Part shown: one piece after another, positions 52,499 to 60,333 of the stretch
How the letters are laid out: each line of letters starts with the position of its first letter
Numbering within the stretch: the first letter of the stretch is position 1
Assembly: GCF_900115095.1 (NCBI RefSeq)
Contig: NZ_FOVH01000001.1
Coordinates: 958,000 to 1,021,999, forward strand
Direction: 5' to 3'
Length of the DNA stretch: 64,000 bases
Origin: Actinomadura madurae
GTDB lineage: Bacteria > Actinomycetota > Actinomycetes > Streptosporangiales > Streptosporangiaceae
Notes under the pieces: model-generated
Databases searched by the model: none
Seen by the model: only the letters and a program-made list of their open reading frames with translations
Told to the model about the DNA's origin: nothing
Translations under genes and position numbers: made by a program

Positions 52499-53281
52499 AT
52501 GACAGAGTCCTTCACCGAATCCGGGATCGCCGCCCGGCTCCGCTCCGCGGGCTGCGTGTTCGCCGAGGACGAGGCGCGGCTGATCCTCTCGACCGCCCGC
52601 ACCCCGGGCGACGCCTCCGCCATGGTCGAGCGGCGCGCGGCCGGGGAGCCGCTCGAACACGTCCTCGGCTGGGCCGGGTTCTGCGGGCTGCGGATCGCCG
52701 TCGAGCCCGGGGTCTTCGTGCCCCGCCGGCGCACCGAGTTCCTCGTCCGGCGGGCCGAGGGGCTCGCCCCGGCGCGGCCCGTCGTCCTCGACCTGTGCTG
52801 CGGCTCCGGCGCGCTCGGCGCCGCGCTCGCCTCCCGCCTGGACGGCTCCGCCCTGCACTCCGCCGACATCGAGCCCGCGGCGGTGCGGTGCGCCCGCCGC
52901 AACATCGCGCCCTTCGGCGGGCTGGCCTACGAGGGCGACCTCTTCGAGCCGCTCCCGGACGCGCTGCGCGGGCGCGTGGACGTGCTGCTCTGCAACGTCC
53001 CCTACGTCCCGACCGGCGAGGTCGGGCTGCTGCCGCCGGAGGCGCGCGACCACGAGCCGCGGGTGGCGCTCGACGGCGGCCCGGACGGGCTCGGCGTCCT
53101 GCGCCGCGTCGCCGCCGAGGCGGCGGGGTGGCTCGCGCCCGGCGGCCACCTGCTGTTCGAGACGAGCGAGCGGCAGGTCGCCGATGCGGTCGCCGCCGTG
53201 GAACGCGGCGGCCTGGTGGCCGCGGTCGCCACGTCCGGGGAATTCTCCGCCACGGTCATTGCCGGCGCCAAATCCGTGTAA
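52499..53281 (+). CDS. PrmC-related protein glutamine methyltransferase-like protein
   Basis: 260-aa class I methyltransferase related to HemK/PrmC. It has an N-terminal helical domain, a SAM site DLCCGSGALGAAL (98-110) and the catalytic loop N166-V-P-Y169, where PrmC proper has NPPY. NVPY is the form of an actinobacterial PrmC-like subfamily whose target protein is unknown. A true release-factor PrmC is expected elsewhere in the genome. ATG 52499 fits the family N-terminus; no clear ribosome site is seen. Confidence 0.88.
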   Translation: MTESFTESGIAARLRSAGCVFAEDEARLILSTARTPGDASAMVERRAAGEPLEHVLGWAGFCGLRIAVEPGVFVPRRRTEFLVRRAEGLAPARPVVLDLCCGSGALGAALASRLDGSALHSADIEPAAVRCARRNIAPFGGLAYEGDLFEPLPDALRGRVDVLLCNVPYVPTGEVGLLPPEARDHEPRVALDGGPDGLGVLRRVAAEAAGWLAPGGHLLFETSERQVADAVAAVERGGLVAAVATSGEFSATVIAGAKSV

Positions 53282-53334
53282 AACGCGACGCACGGGTACG
53301 GGTCGTACAGGACGACCTGAAGGAGTGAACCCAG

Positions 53335-53472
53335 ATGCGCCGCATCAGCGCAGCGCTCAGCGCCATCGTCGGCACGATCGTCAGCATCGTGACCCTGCCG
53401 TTCCGCGTTCTGCAGCGGCTGCTGACCCCCTCGCGCGGCCGCCCCGCCCGCACTCGCCGCAGGGCGCTGTGA
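53335..53472 (+). CDS. 45-aa LPFR-motif small membrane-associated peptide
   Basis: Short gene with a strong GAAGGAGTG ribosome site and ATG 53335. The peptide has an amphipathic/hydrophobic helix (about 4-30, SAIVGTIVSIVTLPFRVLQ) containing LPFR, then a Pro/Arg-rich basic tail ending RRRAL. Similar short LPFR peptides occur in actinobacteria but their role is unknown; membrane surface association is my inference. A 13-bp hairpin 13 bases after the stop defines a complete small transcription unit. Confidence 0.78.
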   Translation: MRRISAALSAIVGTIVSIVTLPFRVLQRLLTPSRGRPARTRRRAL

Positions 53473-53484
53473 CGCGATGACCGA

Positions 53485-53521
53485 CCGCCCCGGGCCACTC
53501 ATCCAGAATGGCCCGGGGCGG
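53485..53521 (+). terminator. Hairpin terminator after the LPFR peptide gene
   Basis: Arms 53485-53497 and 53509-53521 pair over 13 bp with an 11-base loop. Confidence 0.8.
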
Positions 53522-53567
53522 CCCCATGTGAAAATGCGTTGAACCATCGGGCAGGGTTGCGCATCAT

Positions 53568-53702
53568 ATGAGTGACGAGCCGAACGGAACGGACGGGAAG
53601 GGAGCGGCGGAGATGACCGCGATCAACGCGCAGCAGGCGCCGCAGCCCCTCGGGGCCGGGCCGCGTCGAGGTTTCGCCGTTGCCGGAATCGCCTCTGGAT
53701 AG
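53568..53702 (+). CDS. Putative leader ORF before the tRNA pair
   Basis: 44 codons from ATG 53568, or 29 codons from ATG 53613, which has AAGGGAG 8 bases upstream. Of eight Gly codons in the longer form four are GGA, three GGG, one GGT and none GGC, although GGC dominates the neighbouring genes. All three Gln codons are CAG (CAGCAG...CAG). The two downstream tRNAs read GGA and CAG. An intrinsic terminator starts 20 bases after the stop, giving the shape of an attenuator leader. It may also be chance. Confidence 0.5.
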   Translation: MSDEPNGTDGKGAAEMTAINAQQAPQPLGAGPRRGFAVAGIASG

Positions 53703-53721
53703 GACCGCCAGGTTCTCCGGA

Positions 53722-53753
53722 GGCCGTCAGGGAAAGATCCCGGCGGCCTTTTT
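53722..53753 (+). terminator. Intrinsic terminator with T-tract before tRNA-Gly
   Basis: Arms 53722-53733 and 53738-53748 form an 11-bp stem with one bulged A and a G-T wobble, a 4-base loop and then five T (53749-53753). It is the only clear T-tailed terminator I saw in the window. It ends 22 bases before tRNA-Gly, too close to fit a normal promoter in between. CCGCC at 53705-53709 could compete by pairing with GGCGG at 53742-53746. Confidence 0.75.
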
Positions 53754-53775
53754 CATGCACATCCGGGATTGTCAC

Positions 53776-53847
53776 GTCGCACAGGCCGAAATGGTGAGGC
53801 ACCTGGCTTCCACCCAGGGGGAGCGGGTTCGATTCCCGCGTGCGGCT
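53776..53847 (+). tRNA. tRNA-Gly (anticodon TCC)
   Basis: 72 bases fold into a full cloverleaf: acceptor GTCGCAC/GTGCGGC with a T2-G71 wobble, 3-bp D stem with GG in the loop, anticodon stem CCTGG/CCAGG with loop CTTCCAC (TCC at 53809-53811), 4-base variable loop, T arm GCGGG-TTCGATT-CCCGC, discriminator T. CCA is not encoded. It reads GGA, a rare glycine codon here. Confidence 0.85.
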
Positions 53848-53892
53848 CTGGACTGGACCGGCGGGAGTAACGACCCCCGGCTGGTTCTGCAC

Positions 53893-53933
53893 GTGCCCGA
53901 GGCGGGCGGACGCCACCGCCCGCCGGCGGGCAC
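53893..53933 (+). repeat. Long hairpin between the two tRNA genes
   Basis: Outer arms GTGCCCG/CGGGCAC (53893-53899, 53927-53933) and inner arms GGCGGGCGG/CCGCCCGCC (53901-53909, 53916-53924) form one nearly continuous stem with a 6-base loop, 3 bases before tRNA-Gln. It may be a processing signal or a partial terminator. Confidence 0.65.
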
Positions 53934-53936
53934 CCA

Positions 53937-54007
53937 TGCTGGATCATCCAATGGCAGGATGCGTGACTCTGAATCACGTCATGCAGGTTCGACCCCTGCT
54001 CCAGCAG
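53937..54007 (+). tRNA. tRNA-Gln (anticodon CTG)
   Basis: 71-base cloverleaf: perfect acceptor TGCTGGA/TCCAGCA with the T1-A72 pair typical of tRNA-Gln, D stem ATCC/GGAT, anticodon stem CGTGA/TCACG with loop CTCTGAA (CTG at 53969-53971), 4-base variable loop, T arm GCAGG-TTCGACC-CCTGC, discriminator G. CCA is not encoded. It reads CAG. Confidence 0.9.
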
Positions 54008-54023
54008 CCGCGGAGCCCGGGTC

Positions 54024-55178
54024 TCACGGCCGGGCGCCGACCCGGGTGCGGGCCGTCGTCCAGGCGCGGGCCTGCTCGCTGAGCGTGATGCCGAGGCCGG
54101 GACGGGCCGGGACGTGCATCCGCCCGTCCTTGATCGTCAGCCTCTCCTCGAACAGCGGGTCCAGCCAGTCGAAGTGCTCCACCCACGGTTCGCCCGGGTA
54201 CGCGGCGGCCAGATGGAGGTGGATCTCCATGGCGAAGTGCGGCGCGAGCCCCAGGTGCCGGTGGTCGGCGAGCGCGGCGAGCCGCAGGAACCCGGTGATG
54301 CCGCCGATGCGCGGAGCGTCCGGCTGGAGGATGTCGGCGGCGCCCTTGTCGATCAGCTCGCAGTGCTCGGCGACGCTGGTGAGCATCTCACCGGTCGCGA
54401 TGGGCGTGTCGAGCGCGCGGGCGAGCGCGGCGTGGCCCTCGGCGTCGTAGGCGTCGAGCGGCTCCTCGATCCAGGTCAGGCCGAACGCCTCCAGGGCCCG
54501 TCCCATCCGCAGGGCGGCGGGCCGGTCCCACTGCTGGTTCGCGTCCACCATCAGCGGGAACGCGTCGCCGAGGCGCTCGCGCACGGCGGTGACCCGGCGC
54601 AGGTCCTCGGCGTGGTCCGGATGCCCGACCTTGATCTTGATTCCGCCGATGCCGGCCCGCACCGACGCCTCCGCGTTCTCCAGCACCTCCTCCAGCGGAG
54701 CGCTCAGGAACCCGCCCGAGGTGTTGTAGCACCGGACGGAGTCGCGGTGCGCGCCGAGGAGCTTGGCCAGCGGCAGGCCCGCCCGCCGGGCCTTCAGGTC
54801 CCACAGCGCGATGTCGATGGCGGCGATCGCCTGCGCGGCGAGCCCGCTGCGGCCGACGGACGCGCCCGCCCACAGCAGCTTCGTCCCGAGCCTGCCGATG
54901 TCGCTCGGGTCCTCGCCGAGGAGGTCGGGCGCGATCTCCGCGGCGTGCGCGAACTGGCCGGGGCCGCCGGCGCGTTTGGAGTAGCCGAAGCCGACGCCCT
55001 CGTGGCCCTCCTCGGTGCCGATCTCGGCGAACAGGAACACGACCTCGGTCATCGGCCGCTGCCGCCCGGTCAGCACCTTCGCGTCGCTGACCGGCGCGGC
55101 GAGCGGCAGCGTGACCGAGGAAAGCTCGATCCAGGCGATCCGGTCCAGGGTCGCCTCGCCCGCCGGGACGCCCGCCAC
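54024..55178 (-). CDS. Enolase-superfamily sugar-acid dehydratase
   Basis: 384-aa mandelate-racemase-group enzyme. Catalytic K181-x-K183 (IKIKVG), metal ligands D212 (VDANQQW), E238 (WIEEP) and E264 (ATGEM), and the acid/base H314 (APHF) with D287 are all present. This set fits L-talarate/galactarate dehydratase-like activity, making 5-dehydro-4-deoxyglucarate. That product is the substrate of the adjacent KdgD-like enzyme. The genes are 1 base apart and co-transcribed, this one second. Confidence 0.86.
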   Translation of the reverse strand: MAGVPAGEATLDRIAWIELSSVTLPLAAPVSDAKVLTGRQRPMTEVVFLFAEIGTEEGHEGVGFGYSKRAGGPGQFAHAAEIAPDLLGEDPSDIGRLGTKLLWAGASVGRSGLAAQAIAAIDIALWDLKARRAGLPLAKLLGAHRDSVRCYNTSGGFLSAPLEEVLENAEASVRAGIGGIKIKVGHPDHAEDLRRVTAVRERLGDAFPLMVDANQQWDRPAALRMGRALEAFGLTWIEEPLDAYDAEGHAALARALDTPIATGEMLTSVAEHCELIDKGAADILQPDAPRIGGITGFLRLAALADHRHLGLAPHFAMEIHLHLAAAYPGEPWVEHFDWLDPLFEERLTIKDGRMHVPARPGLGITLSEQARAWTTARTRVGARP

Positions 55179-55179
55179 C

Positions 55180-56094
55180 TCAGACCGCCCGCTTCACCAG
55201 CGCCGCGAGGTCGGCGGTCTCCGTCTCGGTCAGGTCCGTCAGCGGCGGGCGGACGGGGCCGGCCGGCATCCCGGTGACCCGCAGGCCCGCCTTGATGATG
55301 CTGACCGCGTAGCCCTTGCGGCGGTTGCGGATGTCGCAGTACGGCAGGACGAACTCGGCCAGCCGCCGCCGGACCTCGTCCCGGTCGCCCGCGCGGACGG
55401 CGGCGTAGAACGCCAGCGCGAACTCCGGGACGAAGTTGAAGATCGCCGACGAGTACGTCGTGACGCCCAGCTCCAGGTAGGGGAGCGCGAACGTCTCGGC
55501 GGTGGGGAGCCCGCCGATGTAGACGAGCCGGTCGCCGAGCCGGGACCGGACCCGCGTCATCAGCTCCAGGTCGCCGACGCCGTCCTTGAAGCCGACGAGG
55601 GTGGGGCAGTCTTCGGCGACCTCCGCGACCGTCGTGTCCTGGTAAACGGCGTTCGCCCGGCTGTAGATCGTCACGCCGAGCCCGGTCGCCGCGCACACCG
55701 CCCGGACGTGCGCGGCCAGGCCCTCCTGCGAGGCCTCGGTCAGGTACGGCGGGAACAGCAGCAGGCCGTCGGCCCCGGCGCGCTCGGCGTCCCTGGCCAT
55801 CTCCACGGCCGTCGCCGTCCCGTACCCGGCGGGGGCGATCACCGGGAGCCCGTCGCGCGCCTCCGCGACCGCCGCGCGCACGACCCGCCCGGTCTCGGCC
55901 GGCGTCAGCGAGAAGAACTCGCCCGTCCCGCCCGCGGCGAACAGCCCGGCCACGTCGTACCCGCCGAGCCGGGCGATGTGCGCCCGGTAGGCGTCCTCGT
56001 CGAACGCCAGGTCGTCGCGGAAGTGGGTGACGGGGAACGAGAGGAGCCCGGACCCGAGCCGGCGGGCGATGTCGTCGGGCGCAGTCTGCTTCAT
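55180..56094 (-). CDS. kdgD: 5-dehydro-4-deoxyglucarate dehydratase
   Basis: 304-aa DHDPS/NAL-superfamily TIM-barrel enzyme: GGTGEF at 55-60, Tyr144 ([10 protein letters not shown]) and the Schiff-base Lys170 (VGFKDGVGD). It dehydrates and decarboxylates 5-dehydro-4-deoxyglucarate to 2-oxoglutarate semialdehyde. The semialdehyde dehydrogenase that would complete the path is not in this window. Start ATG 56094; first gene of the hexarate operon. Confidence 0.9.
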   Translation of the reverse strand: MKQTAPDDIARRLGSGLLSFPVTHFRDDLAFDEDAYRAHIARLGGYDVAGLFAAGGTGEFFSLTPAETGRVVRAAVAEARDGLPVIAPAGYGTATAVEMARDAERAGADGLLLFPPYLTEASQEGLAAHVRAVCAATGLGVTIYSRANAVYQDTTVAEVAEDCPTLVGFKDGVGDLELMTRVRSRLGDRLVYIGGLPTAETFALPYLELGVTTYSSAIFNFVPEFALAFYAAVRAGDRDEVRRRLAEFVLPYCDIRNRRKGYAVSIIKAGLRVTGMPAGPVRPPLTDLTETETADLAALVKRAV

Positions 56095-56289
56095 GCTCCG
56101 AGGCTAGGATGGCCGATTGATCCAGGTCCAACACGAAAATGGCATCCAGTGATACCCGCAGGGAATCGTCCGGGCGGTTCCGGCGGGGGCCCGCTTGACG
56201 GCGCCCGCCGGCTCGTTTTATTTTGGCGTCCAAATATTGACCGTCAAAGTATTGAGGCGCGCCGTGCGCCCGGTGCCGTGGAGGACCCG
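56095..56289. promoter_or_regulatory. Divergent promoter region kdgD / acyl-CoA dehydrogenase
   Basis: A TTGACG (56195-56200 region) to TTATTT pair with a 17-base spacer could drive the acyl-CoA dehydrogenase gene. TTGA-CCG-TCAA and a nearby TATTGA repeat, in an AT-richer stretch (about 56215-56255), could be an operator. No regulator gene is adjacent. Confidence 0.35.
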
Positions 56290-57456
56290 ATGAGCGACTT
56301 TCCCGCGTACGCCCCGTCCGAGGAGCATGAGCTGCTGAGGGCCACGGTGCGTGAACTGGCCGAGGCCAAGATCGCTCCTTTCGCGGCCGAGGTGGACGAG
56401 GAGTCCCGGTTCCCGCGGGAGGCGCTGGAGGCGCTGGTGGCCAACGGGCTGCACGCGGTGCACGTGCCCGAATCGTACGGGGGCGCGGGGGCCGACGCGC
56501 TGGCCACGGTGATCGTGATCGAGGAGGTCGCACGGGCGTGCGCGTCCTCCTCGCTGATCCCGGCGGTGAACAAACTGGGCACGGTTCCGGTCCTGCTGGC
56601 CGGCGGGGAGGAGCTGAAGAAGCGCTATCTGGCGCCGGTGGCGCAGGGGGAGGCGATGTTCTCCTATGCGCTGTCGGAGGCCGATGCGGGGTCGGACGCG
56701 GCGGGGATGAAGACCCGCGCGGTCCGCGACGGTGATGCCTGGGTGCTGAACGGCACCAAGATGTGGATCACCAATGCCGGTGTGTCGGAGTTCTACACCG
56801 TGATGGCGGTGACCGATCCGGCGGCGGGTGCGCGGGGGATCTCGGCGTTCGTGGTGGAGAAGAACGACCCTGGGGTGTCGTTCGGGCCCAAGGAGCGCAA
56901 GCTGGGGATCAAGGGGTCCCCGACCCGGCAGGTGATCCTGGAGGACGTCCGCATCCCGGCGGACCGGTTGATCGGTGCGGAGGGGACGGGGTTCAAGACG
57001 GCGCTGGCGACCTTGGACCACACCCGGATCACCATCGCCGCCCAGGCGCTGGGCATCGCGCAGGGCGCGCTGGATTTCGCGGTGGGCTATGTCAAGGAGC
57101 GGCGCCAGTTCGGCAAGCCGATCGCCGACTTCCAGGGCGTGCAGTTCATGCTGGCGGACATGGCGATGCGGCTCGAAGGTGCCCGGCAGCTGACGTATCA
57201 CGCGGCGATCAAGTCCGAGCGGGCGATGGCGGGGGAGAAGGTCGCGGACCTGACGTTGGTCTCGTCGGCGTGCAAGGCGCTGGCCTCGGATGTGGCGATG
57301 GACGTCACCACCGACGCGGTCCAGCTCCTTGGCGGCTATGGGTACACGCGGGAGTTCCCGGTGGAGCGGATGATGCGCGATGCCAAGATCACCCAGATCT
57401 ACGAGGGCACCAACCAGATCCAGCGGATGGTCATCGCCCGCCAGCTCCTGAAGTAA
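56290..57456 (+). CDS. Acyl-CoA dehydrogenase
   Basis: 388-aa FAD enzyme that introduces the alpha-beta double bond into acyl-CoA. Motifs: ALSEADAGSDAAGM and WITNAG (FAD and substrate contacts), RRQFGKPIADFQ, QLLGGYGYTREFPVERMMRD, and the catalytic base Glu372 in YEGTNQIQR. It is of the short/branched-chain type; exact chain length cannot be read. ATG 56290 has GGAGG upstream. Its end overlaps the convergent histidine kinase gene by 26 bases. Confidence 0.94.
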   Translation: MSDFPAYAPSEEHELLRATVRELAEAKIAPFAAEVDEESRFPREALEALVANGLHAVHVPESYGGAGADALATVIVIEEVARACASSSLIPAVNKLGTVPVLLAGGEELKKRYLAPVAQGEAMFSYALSEADAGSDAAGMKTRAVRDGDAWVLNGTKMWITNAGVSEFYTVMAVTDPAAGARGISAFVVEKNDPGVSFGPKERKLGIKGSPTRQVILEDVRIPADRLIGAEGTGFKTALATLDHTRITIAAQALGIAQGALDFAVGYVKERRQFGKPIADFQGVQFMLADMAMRLEGARQLTYHAAIKSERAMAGEKVADLTLVSSACKALASDVAMDVTTDAVQLLGGYGYTREFPVERMMRDAKITQIYEGTNQIQRMVIARQLLK

Positions 57457-58876
57457 CCGGCAGCCGCACCTCGAAGAGCGCGCCGCCGCCGGGAGCGTCG
57501 CCGACGGTGATCGCCCCGCCGTGCGCCAGGACCAGGTCCCGGGCGATGGCCAGGCCGAGGCCCGCGCCGCCGTCGTCCCGGCTGCGGGCGTCGTCCAGCC
57601 GCACGAACCGCTCGAAGATCCGCTCGCGGTCGCCGGGCGGCACCCCCGGCCCGTCGTCGGCGACCCGCAGCACCGCCGCGCCCGCCTCCTCGCGCAGCGA
57701 CAGGCGGACGGCGGTGCCCGCGTACCGCTCGGCGTTGTCGAGCAGGTTGCCGACCACCCGCGACAGCCGCCCCGGGACGCCCATGACCCGGGGGTCCCCC
57801 TCGATCGACGGCTCGACGGGGATCCGGTCCCCCGTGCGCCGCTCCAGCTCGTCCCGGACGAGCCCGCCGAGCAGGACGGGCCGGGCCGGCGGACGGTCCC
57901 CGGCGTCGATGCGGGCGAGGAGGAGCAGGTCGGCGGCGAGGTGCTGGAGCCTGACGACGTCCTCGACGAGCCCGTCCACGTCCAGCAGCCCCGGGTGCGC
58001 GGCGGCGACCTCCAGCTGTGTGCGCAGCGACGCGATCGGGCTGCGCAGCTCGTGCGAGGCGTCCGCCACGAACCCGCGCTGCCGGGCCACCGACTCCTCC
58101 AGCGCGGCGAGCGTCTCGTTCGTCGTCACGGCGAGCCCGGCGATCTCGTCCCGCGCGTCCGGCACCGGGACCCGCCGGGCCAGGTCGCCGGAGGAGGTGA
58201 TCGCGGCCAGCTCCGCCCGGACCGCCTCCACCGGCCGCAGCGCCCGCCGCGTCACCAGCCATGTCACCCCCGCGACCACCGCGAGCAGCGGCGGCAGCCC
58301 GCCGAGCATCGCCCGGGTGGCCGTGCCGGCGGCCTCCCGCGCCGCGCCCAGGTCGGCGCCCGCGTACACGGTCACCGTGTCGTCCCGCGGGGTCGTCACC
58401 TCGACGGCGGCGAACCGGTAGTCGGCCGTCCGGCCGTCGACGGTCACGCTGCCGGTGGTGAAGTCCGGGTCGCCGTCCGCCACCTCGCCGCGCCCGGGGT
58501 CGTCGTCCCGCCCCTCGCCGCCGCGCCCCTCGTCGTCGTCACCGCGCGCGGGCGGGCCGGGCCGCACGGCCGGGGAGCCGGTGCCGCCGATCGCCTCCAC
58601 GTCCTCGCTCACCGCGCGCACGCGGCCGTCCTCGCCCACGACCTGGACCGGATGCTCGTCCGGGTCCGGGAGGTCGAGCGAGGCGTACGGGGTCCCCGTG
58701 GCGAGCTGCCCCGCCACCTCCCGCGCCGCCACCTCGGCCTCCAGCTCGGCCCGGCCGGCGAGGTTCGCGCGCAGCAGCACCACTACCGCGAGCCCGGCGG
58801 CGACCAGCGCGGCGGCCACCACGACGGTCGCGCCCAGGGTCGTCCGGGCCCGGACGGACGCCGGGCGGCGGGCCAC
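57431..58876 (-). CDS. Sensor histidine kinase
   Basis: 481-aa membrane kinase: TM1 (about 15-37), an extracytoplasmic domain of about 150 residues with an Asp/Glu/Gly-rich insert (about 105-135), TM2 (about 190-210), HAMP (ALRPVEAVRAEL), H-box DASHELRSPIASL, N-box NLLDNAERYAG, G1 DDGPGVP and G2 GGAGLGLAIARDL. It pairs with the OmpR-type regulator 1 base upstream. The stimulus is unknown; an acidic sensor insert and a PepSY neighbour hint at envelope or cation stress. Confidence 0.93.
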   Translation of the reverse strand: MARRPASVRARTTLGATVVVAAALVAAGLAVVVLLRANLAGRAELEAEVAAREVAGQLATGTPYASLDLPDPDEHPVQVVGEDGRVRAVSEDVEAIGGTGSPAVRPGPPARGDDDEGRGGEGRDDDPGRGEVADGDPDFTTGSVTVDGRTADYRFAAVEVTTPRDDTVTVYAGADLGAAREAAGTATRAMLGGLPPLLAVVAGVTWLVTRRALRPVEAVRAELAAITSSGDLARRVPVPDARDEIAGLAVTTNETLAALEESVARQRGFVADASHELRSPIASLRTQLEVAAAHPGLLDVDGLVEDVVRLQHLAADLLLLARIDAGDRPPARPVLLGGLVRDELERRTGDRIPVEPSIEGDPRVMGVPGRLSRVVGNLLDNAERYAGTAVRLSLREEAGAAVLRVADDGPGVPPGDRERIFERFVRLDDARSRDDGGAGLGLAIARDLVLAHGGAITVGDAPGGGALFEVRLPVTSGAGGR

Positions 58877-58877
58877 C

Positions 58878-59564
58878 TCAGCCGCCCCCGTCCCGGGCGA
58901 GCCGGTACCCGGACCCGCGCACCGTCGTGATCGACCGGCGCCCGAACGGGACGTCGAGCTTGCGGCGCAGCGCGCTCACGTACACCTCGACGATGTTGGG
59001 GTCCCCGTCGTAGGCGAAGTCCCAGACCGCCTCGATGATCTGCGCCTTCGACACGACCCGCCCGGCGTTCGCGGCCAGGTGCTCCAGCACGGCGAACTCC
59101 TTGGCGGTCAGCTCGACCTCGGTGCCGTCCCGGAACACCCGCCGCGCCGCCGGGTCCACGGTGAGGTCGCCGAGCGTGATCACGGGCGCGGCGCCCCGCG
59201 TCCGGCGGCGCAGCAGCGCCCGGATGCGCGCCACCAGCACCAGGTAGGAGAACGGCTTGGTGAGGTAGTCGTCCGCGCCGGTGTCCAGGCCCTCGGCCTC
59301 GTCGTACTCGCCGTCCTTGGCGGTCAGCATGAGGATCGGCGTCTGGTCGCCCGCGGCGCGCAGCTCCGCGCACACCCGGTAGCCGTTCAGCCCGGGGAGC
59401 ATGATGTCGAGGACGATCAGGTCGTACTCTCCGCCGAGCGCCCGGTGCAGCCCCTCGGCGCCGTCATGGACGGTGTCGACGACGTACCCCTCGGCCGTCA
59501 GCCCCCGTTCGAGGGACGTGGCGAGGCGTCCCTCGTCCTCGACGATCAGGAGGCGCATGCTCAT
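58878..59564 (-). CDS. OmpR-family response regulator
   Basis: 228-aa regulator: receiver domain with the acidic pair EDE at 9-11, phosphorylated Asp53 (VLDIMLPG), Thr (MLTAKDG) and Lys in YLTKPF, then a winged-helix DNA-binding domain (about 125-225) with the NIVEVYVSALRRKL and TVRGSGYRL signatures. Start at 59564, or two codons later at 59558. A perfect palindrome and phased CTTCAG repeats lie directly upstream, shared with the divergent PepSY gene. Confidence 0.94.
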   Translation of the reverse strand: MSMRLLIVEDEGRLATSLERGLTAEGYVVDTVHDGAEGLHRALGGEYDLIVLDIMLPGLNGYRVCAELRAAGDQTPILMLTAKDGEYDEAEGLDTGADDYLTKPFSYLVLVARIRALLRRRTRGAAPVITLGDLTVDPAARRVFRDGTEVELTAKEFAVLEHLAANAGRVVSKAQIIEAVWDFAYDGDPNIVEVYVSALRRKLDVPFGRRSITTVRGSGYRLARDGGG

Positions 59565-59580
59565 AGCGTGCCAAACCGCA

Positions 59581-59618
59581 CCTGAAGCCGGCTTCAGGTT
59601 GCTTCAGCACGGCTACAG
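59581..59618. promoter_or_regulatory. Palindrome and phased repeats between regulator and PepSY gene
   Basis: CCTGAAGCCGGCTTCAGG (59581-59598) is a perfect 18-bp palindrome. CTTCAG at 59592, CTTCAG at 59602 and CTACAG at 59613 are spaced 10 and 11 bases, one helical turn, the usual layout of OmpR-family sites. Confidence 0.75.
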
Positions 59619-59696
59619 GAATGCCCGGCATCGTCCATGGCGAACGGGTGGCCGGGAGGACCGGCCGCCGACCCGAGAACTGGAGGCCGGAATCCG

Positions 59697-60293
59697 ATGA
59701 GGTTCGACGCACGACGCATGCTCTCCGCCCGCCGGCCGCTGGTCGCGGTGGCCGCGGCGGGTCTCCTCGCGGCCGGGGGAGCCGGCGCGGCCGCCGCCGC
59801 GGACGGCGACGACGGGACCCCCGCCGCCGACCCGTCCGTCACGACGTCCGCGTCGCCGGCGCAGGCGGTGTCGCTGGCGCAGGCGGTGGACACGGCGCTC
59901 AAGGCCGTCCCCGGCACGGTCGAGGAGGCGGAACTCGACGACGAGCACGGCCGGGCCGTGTGGGAGGTCGGCGTCCTCCCCGACCGCGGGACCCCGCGCG
60001 ACGTGGTCGTCGACGCCGGCGACGGGAAGGTCACCGCCAACCGCGCGGACCGTCCGGACGACGACGATTCCGAGCCGGCCGGCGCGGTGCGCGGCGCGAA
60101 GATCACCATCGCGCACGCGGCCGGCGCGGCGGAGAAGGCCGTCTCCGGACGCGCCACGTCCACGGAGTTCGAGCGCGAGCACGGCCGGGCCGTCTGGGTG
60201 GCCGACGTGACCGGCCGGAACGGCACCGCCTACGAGGTCACCGTGGACGCCGCGACCGGCGGGGTGCTCTCCAAGGAGACCGATCAGGACTGA
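59697..60293 (+). CDS. Secreted PepSY-domain protein
   Basis: 198-aa exported protein: signal peptide about 1-35 with an Ala-rich cleavage region, then two PepSY-like repeats (about 58-115 and 135-195), each with a VxEAELDDEHGRAVWEV- or TEFEREHGRAVWVADV-type core. PepSY domains inhibit or fold with secreted proteases or bind metals. ATG 59697 has GGAGG upstream. It diverges from the two-component genes and is the likeliest direct target. Confidence 0.87.
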   Translation: MRFDARRMLSARRPLVAVAAAGLLAAGGAGAAAAADGDDGTPAADPSVTTSASPAQAVSLAQAVDTALKAVPGTVEEAELDDEHGRAVWEVGVLPDRGTPRDVVVDAGDGKVTANRADRPDDDDSEPAGAVRGAKITIAHAAGAAEKAVSGRATSTEFEREHGRAVWVADVTGRNGTAYEVTVDAATGGVLSKETDQD

Positions 60294-60333
60294 CGCGACC
60301 CGCAGCGGGAAGAGAACCGCCGAGGGGGTGCGC

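Noticed and set aside
53753..53977. Open frames on both strands covering the tRNA region
   Set aside because: The two cloverleafs explain the sequence; the predicted peptides have no domain and overlap structural RNA genes.
53776..54007. tRNA genes as an attachment site of an integrated element
   Set aside because: No integrase, no repeat of a tRNA 3' end downstream and no mobile-element genes nearby.
54024..57456. Hexarate operon and acyl-CoA dehydrogenase as one pathway
   Set aside because: They are divergent with separate promoters and no shared intermediate; the adjacency is probably incidental.
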